Shown here in pieces: positions 12,701 to 18,611 of a DNA stretch of 64,000 nt. The stretch's first letter is position 1. Every line of letters starts with the position of its first letter. This DNA comes from Paludibacteraceae bacterium (GTDB lineage: Bacteria; Bacteroidota; Bacteroidia; Bacteroidales; Paludibacteraceae): assembly GCA_016285885.1 (NCBI GenBank), contig JAEERP010000002.1, forward strand, positions 1-64,000. The letters are read 5' to 3'. The translations under genes were made by a program, and so were the position numbers. The notes below the pieces were generated by a model that did not search any database, was not told the DNA's origin, and was given only the letters and a program-made list of their open reading frames with translations.

Positions 12701-13848
12701 GCGGACTTTACTACGATACGATTCCGACGGCTGCAGGCTGTGATTCTGTCATCGCCATCAAACTGACGATCGCTCATCCGGACACTGTTACGGTTGACAC
12801 TACCATTGCAGTGGGTCAGTCGATAGACTTCTATGGCTTGAAAGTCAAGGATGCCGCTTACGGTATCTACTCTTACGATACTACGGTGGTTACGTCTGCC
12901 GGTTGTGATGTTCTCTTCCACGTCTTTGTCTCTGCGACGGGCAGACCAATTGTTGTGGATAGTGTTGAGATATCAGGTGGAGAGATTGGTCATGGCGGAG
13001 AAGATGATATCCCTGATCTTGTGACGGTGATAGACACCGCTTCAATTTCGGATACCACAATCCTTGGCCCTGTTGTTACTGACAGTGTGAAGGTTACGGT
13101 TAACGGTGGACTCTGGTTCTGTCAAGGAGATGTGGCGAACGTTAAGTTCTTCACTTCCGGTGCGCCTGAGACCTACGCTGTGACATTCGATTCGTTGACC
13201 AGCGCCGCAGGATTTAAGAACACCAACGGTGATTTGGATGCGGACGGAATCGTTCGGTTCGATATCCCTGATAACATAAAACCAGGCATGTATCGCGCGA
13301 ATGTTCAACTCTTCGGAGAGGGCATGTCAAGCCAGATCATCAACGTTAAGTTCTATGTAAGCATCGGCTCAAGCATCATCAAGAGGAAGTGGAACGATGT
13401 GCTTGTATGCAACAACTCTGATAGTTTGTTCATCGAATATCAATGGTACCACAACAACCAGAAGATGGAAGGTGAGACTGCACAGTATGTCTCAGTCCTT
13501 TCTGGAGTGGAAGGCAATTACTCATTGGATGTCGTCACCATCTATGGTGATACGTTCCATGTCTGCGGTAAGGACTTCGAAATGTTGTTGCCAGAGTTCT
13601 CTATCACCGCATATCCTGTTCCGGCTGTAGCCAACAAGGATTTCACGATTCAAGTGCAGGGTCTCAACCAAGAGCAATTGCGTAAGGCTAAGTTGGTGAT
13701 CTACTCTGTGGATGGTGTGGTGAAATATAAGGATCTTGATGGTATAAATGAGAAGAATGTGCTCTCATTGCCAATCGGTGACTATATCGCTGTTGTGACT
13801 GTCGAGAATGGCCTTAGCGCTAATTGCAAGATATTGGTTAAACCATAA
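3733..13848 (+). CDS. Giant T9SS-exported repeat protein (3371 residues)
   Basis: A signal peptide occupies residues 1 to ~28. Residues ~30-330 are a right-handed beta-helix-like region ending in a DYGAYEY motif, as in 'choice-of-anchor Q' domains. An Ig-like segment follows to ~430, and a jelly-roll-like region lies at ~535-800 (starts near HDDFGTF, ends near MMFDDITITACC). From ~1240 to ~3080 there are 27-28 units of roughly 50-65 residues with the pattern 'ACDSxxWNGxxYxxSGxYxDTL...GCDSxxxLNLT'. A ~250-residue supermodule (start ~1045) recurs near residue 2430. The last ~80 residues are a type A sorting domain with a basic end. The product should be a very large surface fibre or adhesin, with paired cysteines possibly stapling the repeats. 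The OmpA-like barrel gene begins 48 bases downstream. No catalytic motif is visible; adhesion is inferred from architecture. Confidence 0.85.
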   Translation: MTTKNRVSKAIVLIVSMLFGWILEAFPATVSISNFNDMQNALDRCSNGDTLSLSSDITLSSSISFGKSVTVLGNGHMITRASASNRINFQENVNVSDLVFNANHTSSSTVSFLLVSREGKVTMDDKTIVRGSDNGPVIIVEGTMVGGVVTGNTVTGASSTQYPSVVRVTANGTIINSLVYGNTAAGNANNYAYIVRIDGGKIVNCTIAGNTLSGTDGRRTTSYAYALGSMSASSLVCNSFVCMNIHSDRRIGDVNIEFDEYFSGNNLKKSYNGNTNPGFVNASQNDYSLQKTSTYLNKGDDTYNSEAKDLAGNDRISGTSIDYGAYEYQECATIKASKSAGIIYGERIVLEVDNVSSSFNNMAISYQWQSSRDGSEWSNIGKDANSNRYVIESVSKEIPYYRLHIVRKTNTSEVLCTSNVLQLQFAAPYVKFVASGYDRVVTHYAFEAIYGSTFTFGLERVNDARITAFSLTRKLLQRSGEADVTYSASEVNDYKLSLLVDEAYEFNLSYSYQIGSGNPVSVDTSFILRPIYKCTGKKNQLIWHDDFGTFNPSNRTYTYMVPATDTSVAGSSTISQYRERNTTRNVAYYTSGSTAYLGVPDFNNAVVGHNYFSTGSGGSLRSWATNDGYYSIVPNSGHSWRGQDQFGTQNDHTTGNGTGGMLVVNCRENSKNTRIYQRDFSVECDSSLVIFSSYIANLNMWDKATWTNNLTLINANVRLDIYEVNGSTEKLLQSAYSGEMLSRLHDYDSDPNVDTYWSNLSAKFLADAGKTYRVVLVNNSNGGAGNDMMFDDITITACCPDMAISDNPSFVNEKQNVEVCGTDSSDFTIYAIMKDGTVADDYFISPYYYLYQYREKGDTIWKNFIGGSDPYLEHFSYKVDLTSFPSGAECRAILARSKTRIQQIVNHYNASYNDPTITDEENRYPPVECKEGVYGVAYGFSISYYPDLGVISADKIKEACPNEDVKFEYDPGAVWTERNWYDADYALLNAGNTITVRKSTKEIDVYHYVIAGEGGVCPDTITFEAHMNRDLAFGDVDDIYADADANCKAEISLYGKQPGYIFCATDVDHVDYYYSVNNTGAWTKLVADSKAVVSDGDEITWKAVLFLEGSTQPLDSVLKNQPVHVADKTAPSIVRCDDIEHMYGLPSANKVSGAVSFVVAPSDIQSASEDNCTASADLKVLWNAGYGTSFGEFGSDYAIDLNAYTNPFSEYAWKVEDEAGLVSAPCIVKYEIKKDTTDERGDPYAVIRDTTVCAGSFPLSWYGRTFNQDGDTAHVGYALLKVFADSSYFRTITETACGSFQFNGKEYKYSGIYKDTIQNTTGCDSIFTLNLTINEVGETTISATACDSYEWNGVTYATSGVYRQTLKSMTGCDSVVTLNLTVGYSSYDTTDVSVANSYFWPVNGVTYTTSGQYVSDLKSKDGCDSISVLNLTIYKPSYGYVDLPLCRSQLPYKYRPGFSHMGDTAAISIVSDTSIAFSRYQMGDSIVVFDVTIYEESAVTETRSICRNEFPYVFDSRNKLIVYTPQSDTTFVIENSVGCDSVITLKLNVLEPSDTTIIKRTACDSFSIWGYTFTKDTTFTEMFVNAAGCDSAVTLNLVVNHAIHVVETLEPACDAVLWHGNLYYEDNNVATFDTFSTVTGCDSIVTLNVKVNHSVRTKETLSLCESDFTDDGTKKTYTTSQGIVLVAGGWSVKDTVYATHTVNGCDSIVDIRVNYAPNKFIYDTIFAKDSVEWRNGIVYNVSGEYTDTVGHGPFVAASGCDSATFLSLHIIPTKRVDVDEVACGTYSYQYGNVRYVTNQDTTWTFAYTYDTLVAAGSAGSPLDVAVKGDSIVTLHVKINNKVVVYLDPATSCGTTTWNGILVDRTATYEYTTPSLLTGCDSTTIIRYFVYDVKRDTTQEIVCENFTWDVTGVVYTQSGFYSDTLRYINSSRCDSAIRVLDLTVLSKSENVIKASLSASDYANYRVEGFHPDVMDTLYADGSIKENPLYDRGRGNYPSIISRVKNASGCDSVLVFDITLLASSDETVVNSAICKEDLPYNVTIGTTDYKLYGDTTILLKNSAGGDSTVVVDLTINTASKPVTDYVDVCGMSYEWNGIVYTENALDTFYAKNSLGCDSIVYLDLKLHKPTYYVEEIAACDSFEWNGVTYNSSRLADQRMADYTFTNAMALKEGTATQSSLDPSLMLPYYFEQGKNNAGCDSVLILSLNITKTVYGDTIPQTACDSFLWLVNDEHPDGIYRTSGIYSARRLSSLSNCDSVAAIDLTILHSTTIDTTLLVCANQPIKLGALELKGDTTISTVNAAGCDSTIHVKVVINPVYDTTFVAATCDSVYTWRGNVYRQSGIYTDSLKTASCGCDSVVRLDLTMNQLPIVSIDTTVCGRFSWNGRDYIDDAVISDTFQTSKGCDSIVNVNLTVKKASISQPDALELAAGDACKADLELNAHVPAYQYCDDAAKADYWFSTDSISWTHVDDAAAASVANGDTIYWRVVLSDAIGKLDSVTVSQVVSVVDKTAPAFVESCESWASVYSVFDTISGNVTFSLVADSIRTRMSDNCTDVNGLEVQWNVNGTGFSVFSGDTTFTLNAYKGDSIMISWKVVDEAGNESDICDKTYEIDRDKDGGDDHFYSIVRDTLICAGELPFSWHGATFAKDGDTAHVGSTLLRVHVDKSFLLTDTVVACGSYVWRDGQTYTASNTTAVYSLNNGAACDSVYTLNLTILETSKMDTTLNICASELPITLGASTITSDTTFTLTNAAGCDSIVTVRLNIVPIKRDTVHQIACGSFLWNNVTYTTSGFYSDTLKSVAGCDSISSLDLIVSPILRDTIYDSFSCASYTWRGKTYTEAGAYSDTLASSFNCDSIVTLVLKYEPTVVNVAMNTCEGLPGSFRGHEILGDTLLILPDENGCPIHYTITLHVTPAFSGDTADVFACYSYNWNGRVLTASGVYKDTLSSSISGCDSVAILNLTISNEPVYGDTAVIAACESYEWLGQTLTKSGLYYDTIPTAAGCDSVIAIKLTIAHPDTVTVDTTIAVGQSIDFYGLKVKDAAYGIYSYDTTVVTSAGCDVLFHVFVSATGRPIVVDSVEISGGEIGHGGEDDIPDLVTVIDTASISDTTILGPVVTDSVKVTVNGGLWFCQGDVANVKFFTSGAPETYAVTFDSLTSAAGFKNTNGDLDADGIVRFDIPDNIKPGMYRANVQLFGEGMSSQIINVKFYVSIGSSIIKRKWNDVLVCNNSDSLFIEYQWYHNNQKMEGETAQYVSVLSGVEGNYSLDVVTIYGDTFHVCGKDFEMLLPEFSITAYPVPAVANKDFTIQVQGLNQEQLRKAKLVIYSVDGVVKYKDLDGINEKNVLSLPIGDYIAVVTVENGLSANCKILVKP
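6868..7626 (+). repeat. Supermodule copy 1 inside the giant protein gene
   Basis: This ~250-residue block runs from the CKAEISLYG segment through 'ADKTAPS' and 'WKVEDEAG' to the first CGSF repeat unit. It matches the block at 11023-11763 in motif order (CKA, Y..VxDGDxIxWxxVL, DKTAP, DNCT, WKVxDEAG, LPxSWxGxxFxxDGDTAHVG). Each copy leads into a run of CDS repeats, so the protein appears to have grown by duplication of a large composite unit. Confidence 0.75.
11023..11763 (+). repeat. Supermodule copy 2 inside the giant protein gene
   Basis: This block is the diverged second copy of 6868-7626, about 4.15 kb downstream. It has the same motif order, including VVDKTAP, SDNCTD, WKVVDEAG and FAKDGDTAHVG. 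The DTAHVG stretch is conserved at both protein and near-DNA level, which suggests either selection or local gene conversion. Confidence 0.75.
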
Positions 13849-13896
13849 TCGATGGTGATAGTTGCTTATTAACGTAGATTATTAAAAGAAAAAGAT

Positions 13897-15255
13897 ATGA
13901 AAAGAATAGGTTTGATTCTGGTGGGGCTTTGCCTCTCGTCCCTGGTTTTCGGACAGAGTGAACTTGTTACATTGAGTGCGGGCGGTGGTCTGCACTCCTT
14001 GAAACATGAGCCTAAACTGCCTACCAAGAATGAATTAGGTAAGTGCTTTGGAGAGGGTAAGCTCTCTGCGGGTGCGACGTTCAGCGCACGGTATATGCAT
14101 TTCTTCCGTGACAGGAACTGGGGTATCGGAACGGGTGCCGATGTCTCCTATTATACTGCCACTTCATGCTTGGATGGCGTGGAGACTACGAGTGAGTACG
14201 ACACGTACAACAAGGAGAAGTTCGATTGCAGTTTCGCCTACATGGGATGGGAAGAACGCCAGCGTGTTTTGGCGTTAGAGATTCCGTTGGGACTCTACTT
14301 CCGTACGGATTTCACCTACAAATTGGGCATGGTGGCCGGTGTGGGTGCGAAATTCATTATGCCGCTCTACTCTCGCTTCGAGATCCAGGAGGGTTCTTAT
14401 GAGATTTCCGGCTATTATCCAGGCGATAATGTGACCTTCTCCCAATTGCCTCATCATGGTTTCTACGACAATTCTCCTCGCTATAAGGATGGCATCGACA
14501 CGAAACCTGTGTTGGGCGTCTATGCGGAGTATGGTTTGAACATCAAGTTCACTGAGAAAGTATGGGGTTATGCCGGTGTCTATTTCAACTATGGCATCAC
14601 GGATATGGCCAAGGACCACGTCTCTGACTTGGGCGCCATCCGCGACGATTTCCAAAACGGCTACAAGGGAGTCTTGAACTCTTCCGCTGTGGATAAGGCT
14701 AATTTCTTGGCCGCTGGTGTGAAGATCGGTATCACTTTGCCGTTCGGCAAGAAGCCTGAGCTTCCTCTCGACTCTACTTTGTTGGAGGAGCCTCTTCCAA
14801 TGGTTCCTATGGTTGAGCCTGCCGATTCTTCCGCAATCTTGGATAGCACGAAGGCGGCTAATATCCAAATCGATCCTGAGGACTTTAAGCGTGCTAAGGA
14901 TGCTTTGGGTGATATCAATAACACGGTTCACTTCAAGCTCGGTTCCGCTCGCCTCAACAAGTCTAAGACGTTGAACAACGGTATCCAGGTTGTCGCTCAG
15001 TTCATGAAGAAGTATCCTAACGTTAAATTGGAGGTCGACGGACACACTTGTACGTTGGGTACGGAGGAGCGTAACGATAAATTGGGTGTTGCTCGTGCGA
15101 ACAGTTTGATCGTTCCGTTGATCAAGGCGGGTTGTCCGAAGGAGAGCATCGTGACGACTTCCAAGTCTTACCATGAGCCTGTCGCTTCCAACGTTTCGGA
15201 GACGGGTCGTGAGTTGAACAGACGTGCGGTGGTTAAGTTCATTATCAACAAATAA
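13897..15255 (+). CDS. Outer-membrane barrel protein with C-terminal OmpA domain
   Basis: The 452-residue protein has a signal peptide (MKRIGLILVGLCLSSLVFGQ), an N-terminal barrel of ~270 residues, a linker rich in Pro, Glu and Ser (~285-330) and a C-terminal OmpA-like domain (~340-452). The OmpA part has VDGHTCTLGTEERND, a VARAN helix and RELNRRAV. In typical OmpA domains the residue after GHT is an Asp that binds diaminopimelate; here it is Cys, so peptidoglycan binding may be altered. The barrel is a clear paralogue of the protein at 34831-35682 (shared LPHHG, GVTDIA/GITDMA and YHGILNS/YKGVLNS segments). It follows the giant gene by 48 bases, so the two are likely one operon, and a terminator closes it. 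A role in anchoring or exporting the giant protein is inferred. Confidence 0.8.
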   Translation: MKRIGLILVGLCLSSLVFGQSELVTLSAGGGLHSLKHEPKLPTKNELGKCFGEGKLSAGATFSARYMHFFRDRNWGIGTGADVSYYTATSCLDGVETTSEYDTYNKEKFDCSFAYMGWEERQRVLALEIPLGLYFRTDFTYKLGMVAGVGAKFIMPLYSRFEIQEGSYEISGYYPGDNVTFSQLPHHGFYDNSPRYKDGIDTKPVLGVYAEYGLNIKFTEKVWGYAGVYFNYGITDMAKDHVSDLGAIRDDFQNGYKGVLNSSAVDKANFLAAGVKIGITLPFGKKPELPLDSTLLEEPLPMVPMVEPADSSAILDSTKAANIQIDPEDFKRAKDALGDINNTVHFKLGSARLNKSKTLNNGIQVVAQFMKKYPNVKLEVDGHTCTLGTEERNDKLGVARANSLIVPLIKAGCPKESIVTTSKSYHEPVASNVSETGRELNRRAVVKFIINK

Positions 15256-15280
15256 TTGAACCTCACATACCTATGATCAG

Positions 15281-15313
15281 GTGGGCTTGCCGAAAGGTGA
15301 GCCCACTTTTTTT
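15281..15313 (+). terminator. Rho-independent terminator after the giant/OmpA operon
   Basis: A stem of GTGGGCT with AGCCCAC (7 bp plus inner pairs) is followed by seven T. It lies 25 bases after the OmpA-domain stop codon. Confidence 0.85.
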
Positions 15314-15386
15314 GTCGCTGTTTGTTTGTTTTTCCCCCGCATTTTCTTTATATTTATTACACCTAATCATTTAAATCTTATAGCCT

Positions 15387-16115
15387 ATGAGAACATTTTT
15401 TCTATCTATGATTGTGGCCCCCTTTTTATGCGTGGGTACTCTTTTCTCCCAGACTGCGGTGGGTGACAATGGCTTTTATCTGGTGAAATATGCGAAAGAT
15501 ACCGTGCGGATTGGCCAGGAGTTCCGCATCTTCTATGCGTCCGAGTCGGGCGTGAAGGATTTCAAGTCCCCGCAGTTCGACAACACTAAATTCAAGGTGG
15601 GGGCGGAGTCGCTTCCCTATTCCGCTAAAGACCGCCCTTGGGTGGATGGCAAGCGGGTTGAGTTGGATATGAAGGGGTATAGTTTCTTCATTACACCGAT
15701 AGACACGGGTCTGTGTGTGATTCCGTCGGCTGATGCCAAGGTGAACGGGAAGCGGGTGACTACACCCTCCGATACGATTTACGTCCTGCCTCTTTACGAG
15801 GAGTTGCGTGACTATAGCTTGAAATTGGTTCCCGCCAAACCCACAGCCGGCAAACCCTTCGAGTTCGTCATCACCTCCAAGTTCCGTTTCGACGTGAATC
15901 CGGAGATTTGTCTGGATCAGTTCACCGCCCTGACGGAGCGTCCGAGGGTGGGTATGACTATGGATCAGAGTGGTAGTAGCTATACCTACACGTTCCGCTT
16001 GGTGGCGGAGCAGCCTGGGGATTATACGATGCCCGCCTTCGATGTTTTCGTGTCGCGGAAAAGGTACACGATAATGCCATACGTTTTCAATGTGAGGGAA
16101 GATGCCTCGAAATGA
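15387..16115 (+). CDS. BatD-like exported protein, short form
   Basis: The 242-residue protein has a signal peptide ending near FSQTA. Two beta-sandwich-like segments follow; the first resembles the BatD N-terminus, with 'VRIGQEFRIFYASE...VKDFKSPQF' (read in parts) and 'GYSFFITPIDTGLCVIPSA'. BatD proteins of Bacteroidota are usually near 600 residues, carry a C-terminal membrane anchor and are encoded with batA/batB and moxR. None of those genes is here and the protein ends after two domains, so it is a stand-alone short relative. It probably acts in the periplasm or at the cell surface; its partner is unknown. The start was set at the ATG that opens the signal peptide. Confidence 0.6.
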   Translation: MRTFFLSMIVAPFLCVGTLFSQTAVGDNGFYLVKYAKDTVRIGQEFRIFYASESGVKDFKSPQFDNTKFKVGAESLPYSAKDRPWVDGKRVELDMKGYSFFITPIDTGLCVIPSADAKVNGKRVTTPSDTIYVLPLYEELRDYSLKLVPAKPTAGKPFEFVITSKFRFDVNPEICLDQFTALTERPRVGMTMDQSGSSYTYTFRLVAEQPGDYTMPAFDVFVSRKRYTIMPYVFNVREDASK

Positions 16116-16146
16116 TTTTTTTTAAGGAAAAACATGGGTGATAAAA

Positions 16147-16178
16147 TTGTATATTAAACGATAATTAACGTAAATTTG
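16147..16178 (+). promoter_or_regulatory. Bacteroidota-type promoter of the NfnA/NfnB-like operon
   Basis: TTG at 16147-16149 and TAAATTTG at 16171-16178 are 21 bp apart. The start codon at 16201 follows after a leader of about 15 bases. Confidence 0.7.
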
Positions 16179-16200
16179 CGAGAACTAATTTTTGGGATAA

Positions 16201-17025
16201 ATGAATAAGATAGTCGGTAAGGAATACTTTTCGGAGAATGTGGTCAAGCTTGAGGTTGAGGCGCCTCTGATCGCTAAGTCTCGAAAAGCGGGTCATTTTG
16301 TGATCGTACGTGTGGGAGAAAAGGGAGAGCGTATCCCTTTGACCATTGCGGATGCGAATGTGGAGAAAGGTACGATTACGCTTGTTGCGCAAAAGATAGG
16401 AGTCTCAACAACAAGACTTTGCGCATTGAATGTTGGTGATGAGATTACGGATGTGGTTGGTCCGTTGGGCAAGGCGACCCATATCGAGAAGTTCGGTACG
16501 GTTGTATGCGCTGGAGGTGGCGTCGGTGTCGCTCCGTTATTGCCAATCGTTAAATCACTCAAGGCTGCGGGTAATCGTGTTGTCACGGTGTTAGCTGCCC
16601 GCAACAAGGATTTGATCATCCTGGAGAAGGAGATGCGCGAGTTCTCTGACGAGGTGATCATCATGACGGATGACGGTTCCGCCGGGAAGAAAGGTCTCGT
16701 GACACAAGGTGTCGAGGAGGTCATCAACCGGGAGAAGGTAGATCTGTGTGTCACCATCGGTCCTGCCATCATGATGAAGTTCGTCTCCTTGCTGACGAAG
16801 AAGTATAATCTGCCTACTGTGGCTTCCCTGAATACGATCATGGTGGATGGAACGGGCATGTGTGGCGCTTGTCGCCTCACGGTCGGTGGAAAGACCAAGT
16901 TCGTTTGTGTGGACGGGCCTGAGTTCGACGCCCATCAGGTTGATTTTGACGAGATGCTGATGCGTATGGGCGCATACAAGGAGATCGAGCAAGCTGACCT
17001 TGCGAATAAATTTGGAAAGAAATAG
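16201..17025 (+). CDS. Sulfide dehydrogenase / NfnA-like FAD-NAD(P) oxidoreductase subunit
   Basis: The 274-residue protein belongs to the ferredoxin-NADP reductase-like family that includes NfnA, SudB and dihydroorotate dehydrogenase electron-transfer subunits. It has an N-terminal FAD-binding barrel, the nucleotide-binding signature CAGGGVGVAPLLP near residue 105 and a C-terminal [2Fe-2S] motif (GMCGACRLTVGGKTKFVC) near residue 220. With the next gene it should form a cytosolic heterodimer that moves electrons between NAD(P)H and ferredoxin, or acts in a glutamate-synthase-like or sulfide-dehydrogenase reaction. The partner gene starts 22 bases downstream. The exact electron acceptor cannot be read from sequence. 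Confidence 0.85.
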   Translation: MNKIVGKEYFSENVVKLEVEAPLIAKSRKAGHFVIVRVGEKGERIPLTIADANVEKGTITLVAQKIGVSTTRLCALNVGDEITDVVGPLGKATHIEKFGTVVCAGGGVGVAPLLPIVKSLKAAGNRVVTVLAARNKDLIILEKEMREFSDEVIIMTDDGSAGKKGLVTQGVEEVINREKVDLCVTIGPAIMMKFVSLLTKKYNLPTVASLNTIMVDGTGMCGACRLTVGGKTKFVCVDGPEFDAHQVDFDEMLMRMGAYKEIEQADLANKFGKK

Positions 17026-17047
17026 TAGGACGATATATTTATTTATT

Positions 17048-18496
17048 ATGGCTGAAGATAGAAATGCGGCGTGGCGCGAGGAATTGCGCAAAGCCACTAA
17101 GAATAGCGAAAGGGTGCAGATTCCCCGCATCCATATGAATGAGTTGAACGCTCATTTCCGCGCTCGCACGCGCGATGAGGTGAATCAGGGTCTTACGATG
17201 GAACAGGCGTTGCAGGAGTCTAAGCGTTGCTTGGATTGCCCTAACCCGACTTGTATGACGGGTTGTCCGGTCTCCATTAATATTCCTGGATTTATCAAGA
17301 ACATTGAGCGGGGAGAGATCCTCGAGGCTGCCAAGATCCTTAAGCAGACGAGCGCTTTGCCTGCTGTGTGTGGACGTGTATGTCCGCAGGAGAAGCAGTG
17401 TGAGTCCCAATGTACCTATAAGCTGAAATTGAAGAAGGAACCGGTTGCCATCGGCTATCTGGAGCGTTTCGCTGCGGATTATGAGCGTGAGAGCGGTCAT
17501 GTCTCCGTGCCTGAGATCGCGGCTAAGAATGGTGTGAAGGTGGCGGTTGTCGGTTCTGGCCCTGCCGGACTCTCCTTTGCGGGCGACATGGCGAAGAAGG
17601 GTTATTCGGTGACGGTCTTCGAGGCGTTGCATGAGATCGGCGGCGTGTTGAAGTATGGTATTCCTGAGTTCCGTTTGCCTAATCATATCGTGGACGTGGA
17701 GATCGATAGTCTCCGAGGCATGGGCGTTGAGTTCGTCAAGGATTGTATCGTGGGTAAGACCATCTCCATGGATGATTTGAAGGAGCAGGGCTACAAGGGT
17801 GTCTTTGTTGCCAGCGGTGCAGGTCTTCCTCGTTTCATGAACATTCCGGGCGAGAACCTGATAGGTGTGATGTCCTCTAACGAATACCTTACCCGCGTCA
17901 ACTTGATGGATGCATCCAGCGAGGAGAGCGACACCCCTGTGTTGAAGGGTAAGAATGTGGCCGTGATAGGTGGTGGTAACACTGCCATGGACTCCGTCCG
18001 TACCGCTTTGCGATTGGGAGCTGACCGTGCGATGATCGTCTATCGTCGTTCGGAGGATGAGATGCCTGCTCGTCTCGAGGAGGTGAAACATGCCAAGGAG
18101 GAGGGCGTTGAGTTCATGACGCTTCACAACCCGATCGAGTATCTCGGAGACGAGAAGGGTAGGGTGAAGACCATGCGCCTTCAGGTCATGGAGTTAGGCG
18201 AGCCGGATGCCTCTGGCCGTCGCAGTCCGGTGCCAGTTGAGGGTAAGGTTATTGAGGTGCCTGTTGATGTTGTGGTAGTCAGCATCGGAGTCTCTCCAAA
18301 CCCTATCGTGCCTCACAGCGTGAGCGGATTGGATGTGAGCCCTAAGGGTACGATCGTTGTCAATGAGGGCATGCAATCCTCTATTCCGATGATATTCGCG
18401 GGAGGTGACATCGTGCGTGGTGGTGCTACGGTTATCCTTGCGATGGGAGACGGAAGGGCGGCCGCCAAGTCAATGGACGAGTACTTGCAGAAGTGA
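17048..18496 (+). CDS. NADPH-dependent glutamate synthase small-chain-like / NfnB-SudA subunit
   Basis: The ATG at 17048 was chosen over an upstream in-frame start that would overlap the preceding gene. The 482-residue protein has two N-terminal cysteine clusters for [4Fe-4S] centres (CLDCPNPTCMTGCP and CGRVCPQEKQCESQC), an FAD-binding motif (VAVVGSGPAGLSFAGDMA) and an NADPH-binding motif (VAVIGGGNTAMDSVRTA). This is the GltD/NfnB/SudA architecture. No large glutamate synthase chain (GltB) is present. The adjacent NfnA-like gene therefore points to an NfnAB- or SudAB-type complex, not true glutamate synthase. The hairpin at 18546-18590 ends the operon. Confidence 0.85.
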   Translation: MAEDRNAAWREELRKATKNSERVQIPRIHMNELNAHFRARTRDEVNQGLTMEQALQESKRCLDCPNPTCMTGCPVSINIPGFIKNIERGEILEAAKILKQTSALPAVCGRVCPQEKQCESQCTYKLKLKKEPVAIGYLERFAADYERESGHVSVPEIAAKNGVKVAVVGSGPAGLSFAGDMAKKGYSVTVFEALHEIGGVLKYGIPEFRLPNHIVDVEIDSLRGMGVEFVKDCIVGKTISMDDLKEQGYKGVFVASGAGLPRFMNIPGENLIGVMSSNEYLTRVNLMDASSEESDTPVLKGKNVAVIGGGNTAMDSVRTALRLGADRAMIVYRRSEDEMPARLEEVKHAKEEGVEFMTLHNPIEYLGDEKGRVKTMRLQVMELGEPDASGRRSPVPVEGKVIEVPVDVVVVSIGVSPNPIVPHSVSGLDVSPKGTIVVNEGMQSSIPMIFAGGDIVRGGATVILAMGDGRAAAKSMDEYLQK

Positions 18497-18545
18497 TACA
18501 GATAGGCTGACGGGCTACGATAAGCCCTAGGCGATGTTAATAGAA

Positions 18546-18590
18546 AAGACCATCATCGTTGGAGTGAAATCCATGGTGATGGTCTTGTTT
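18546..18590. terminator. Hairpin between convergent genes
   Basis: A perfect 10-bp inverted repeat (AAGACCATCA / TGATGGTCTT) lies between the stop codons of the plus-strand NfnB-like gene and minus-strand dnaB. A-rich sequence on its left and T-rich sequence on its right would allow termination in both directions. Confidence 0.65.
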
Positions 18591-18611
18591 AATTTATATG
18601 AGATTCCTTCC

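Noticed and set aside
14275-15174. 299-residue minus-strand open frame opposite the OmpA-domain gene
   Set aside because: It is a shadow; the plus strand encodes a clear OmpA domain.
17039-18127. 362-residue minus-strand open frame opposite the NfnB-like gene
   Set aside because: It is antisense to a gene with intact Fe-S and FAD motifs and shows no family features.
17048-18496. True glutamate synthase small chain (GltD)
   Set aside because: No GltB large chain is present and the adjacent NfnA-like subunit favours an NfnAB/SudAB-type complex.
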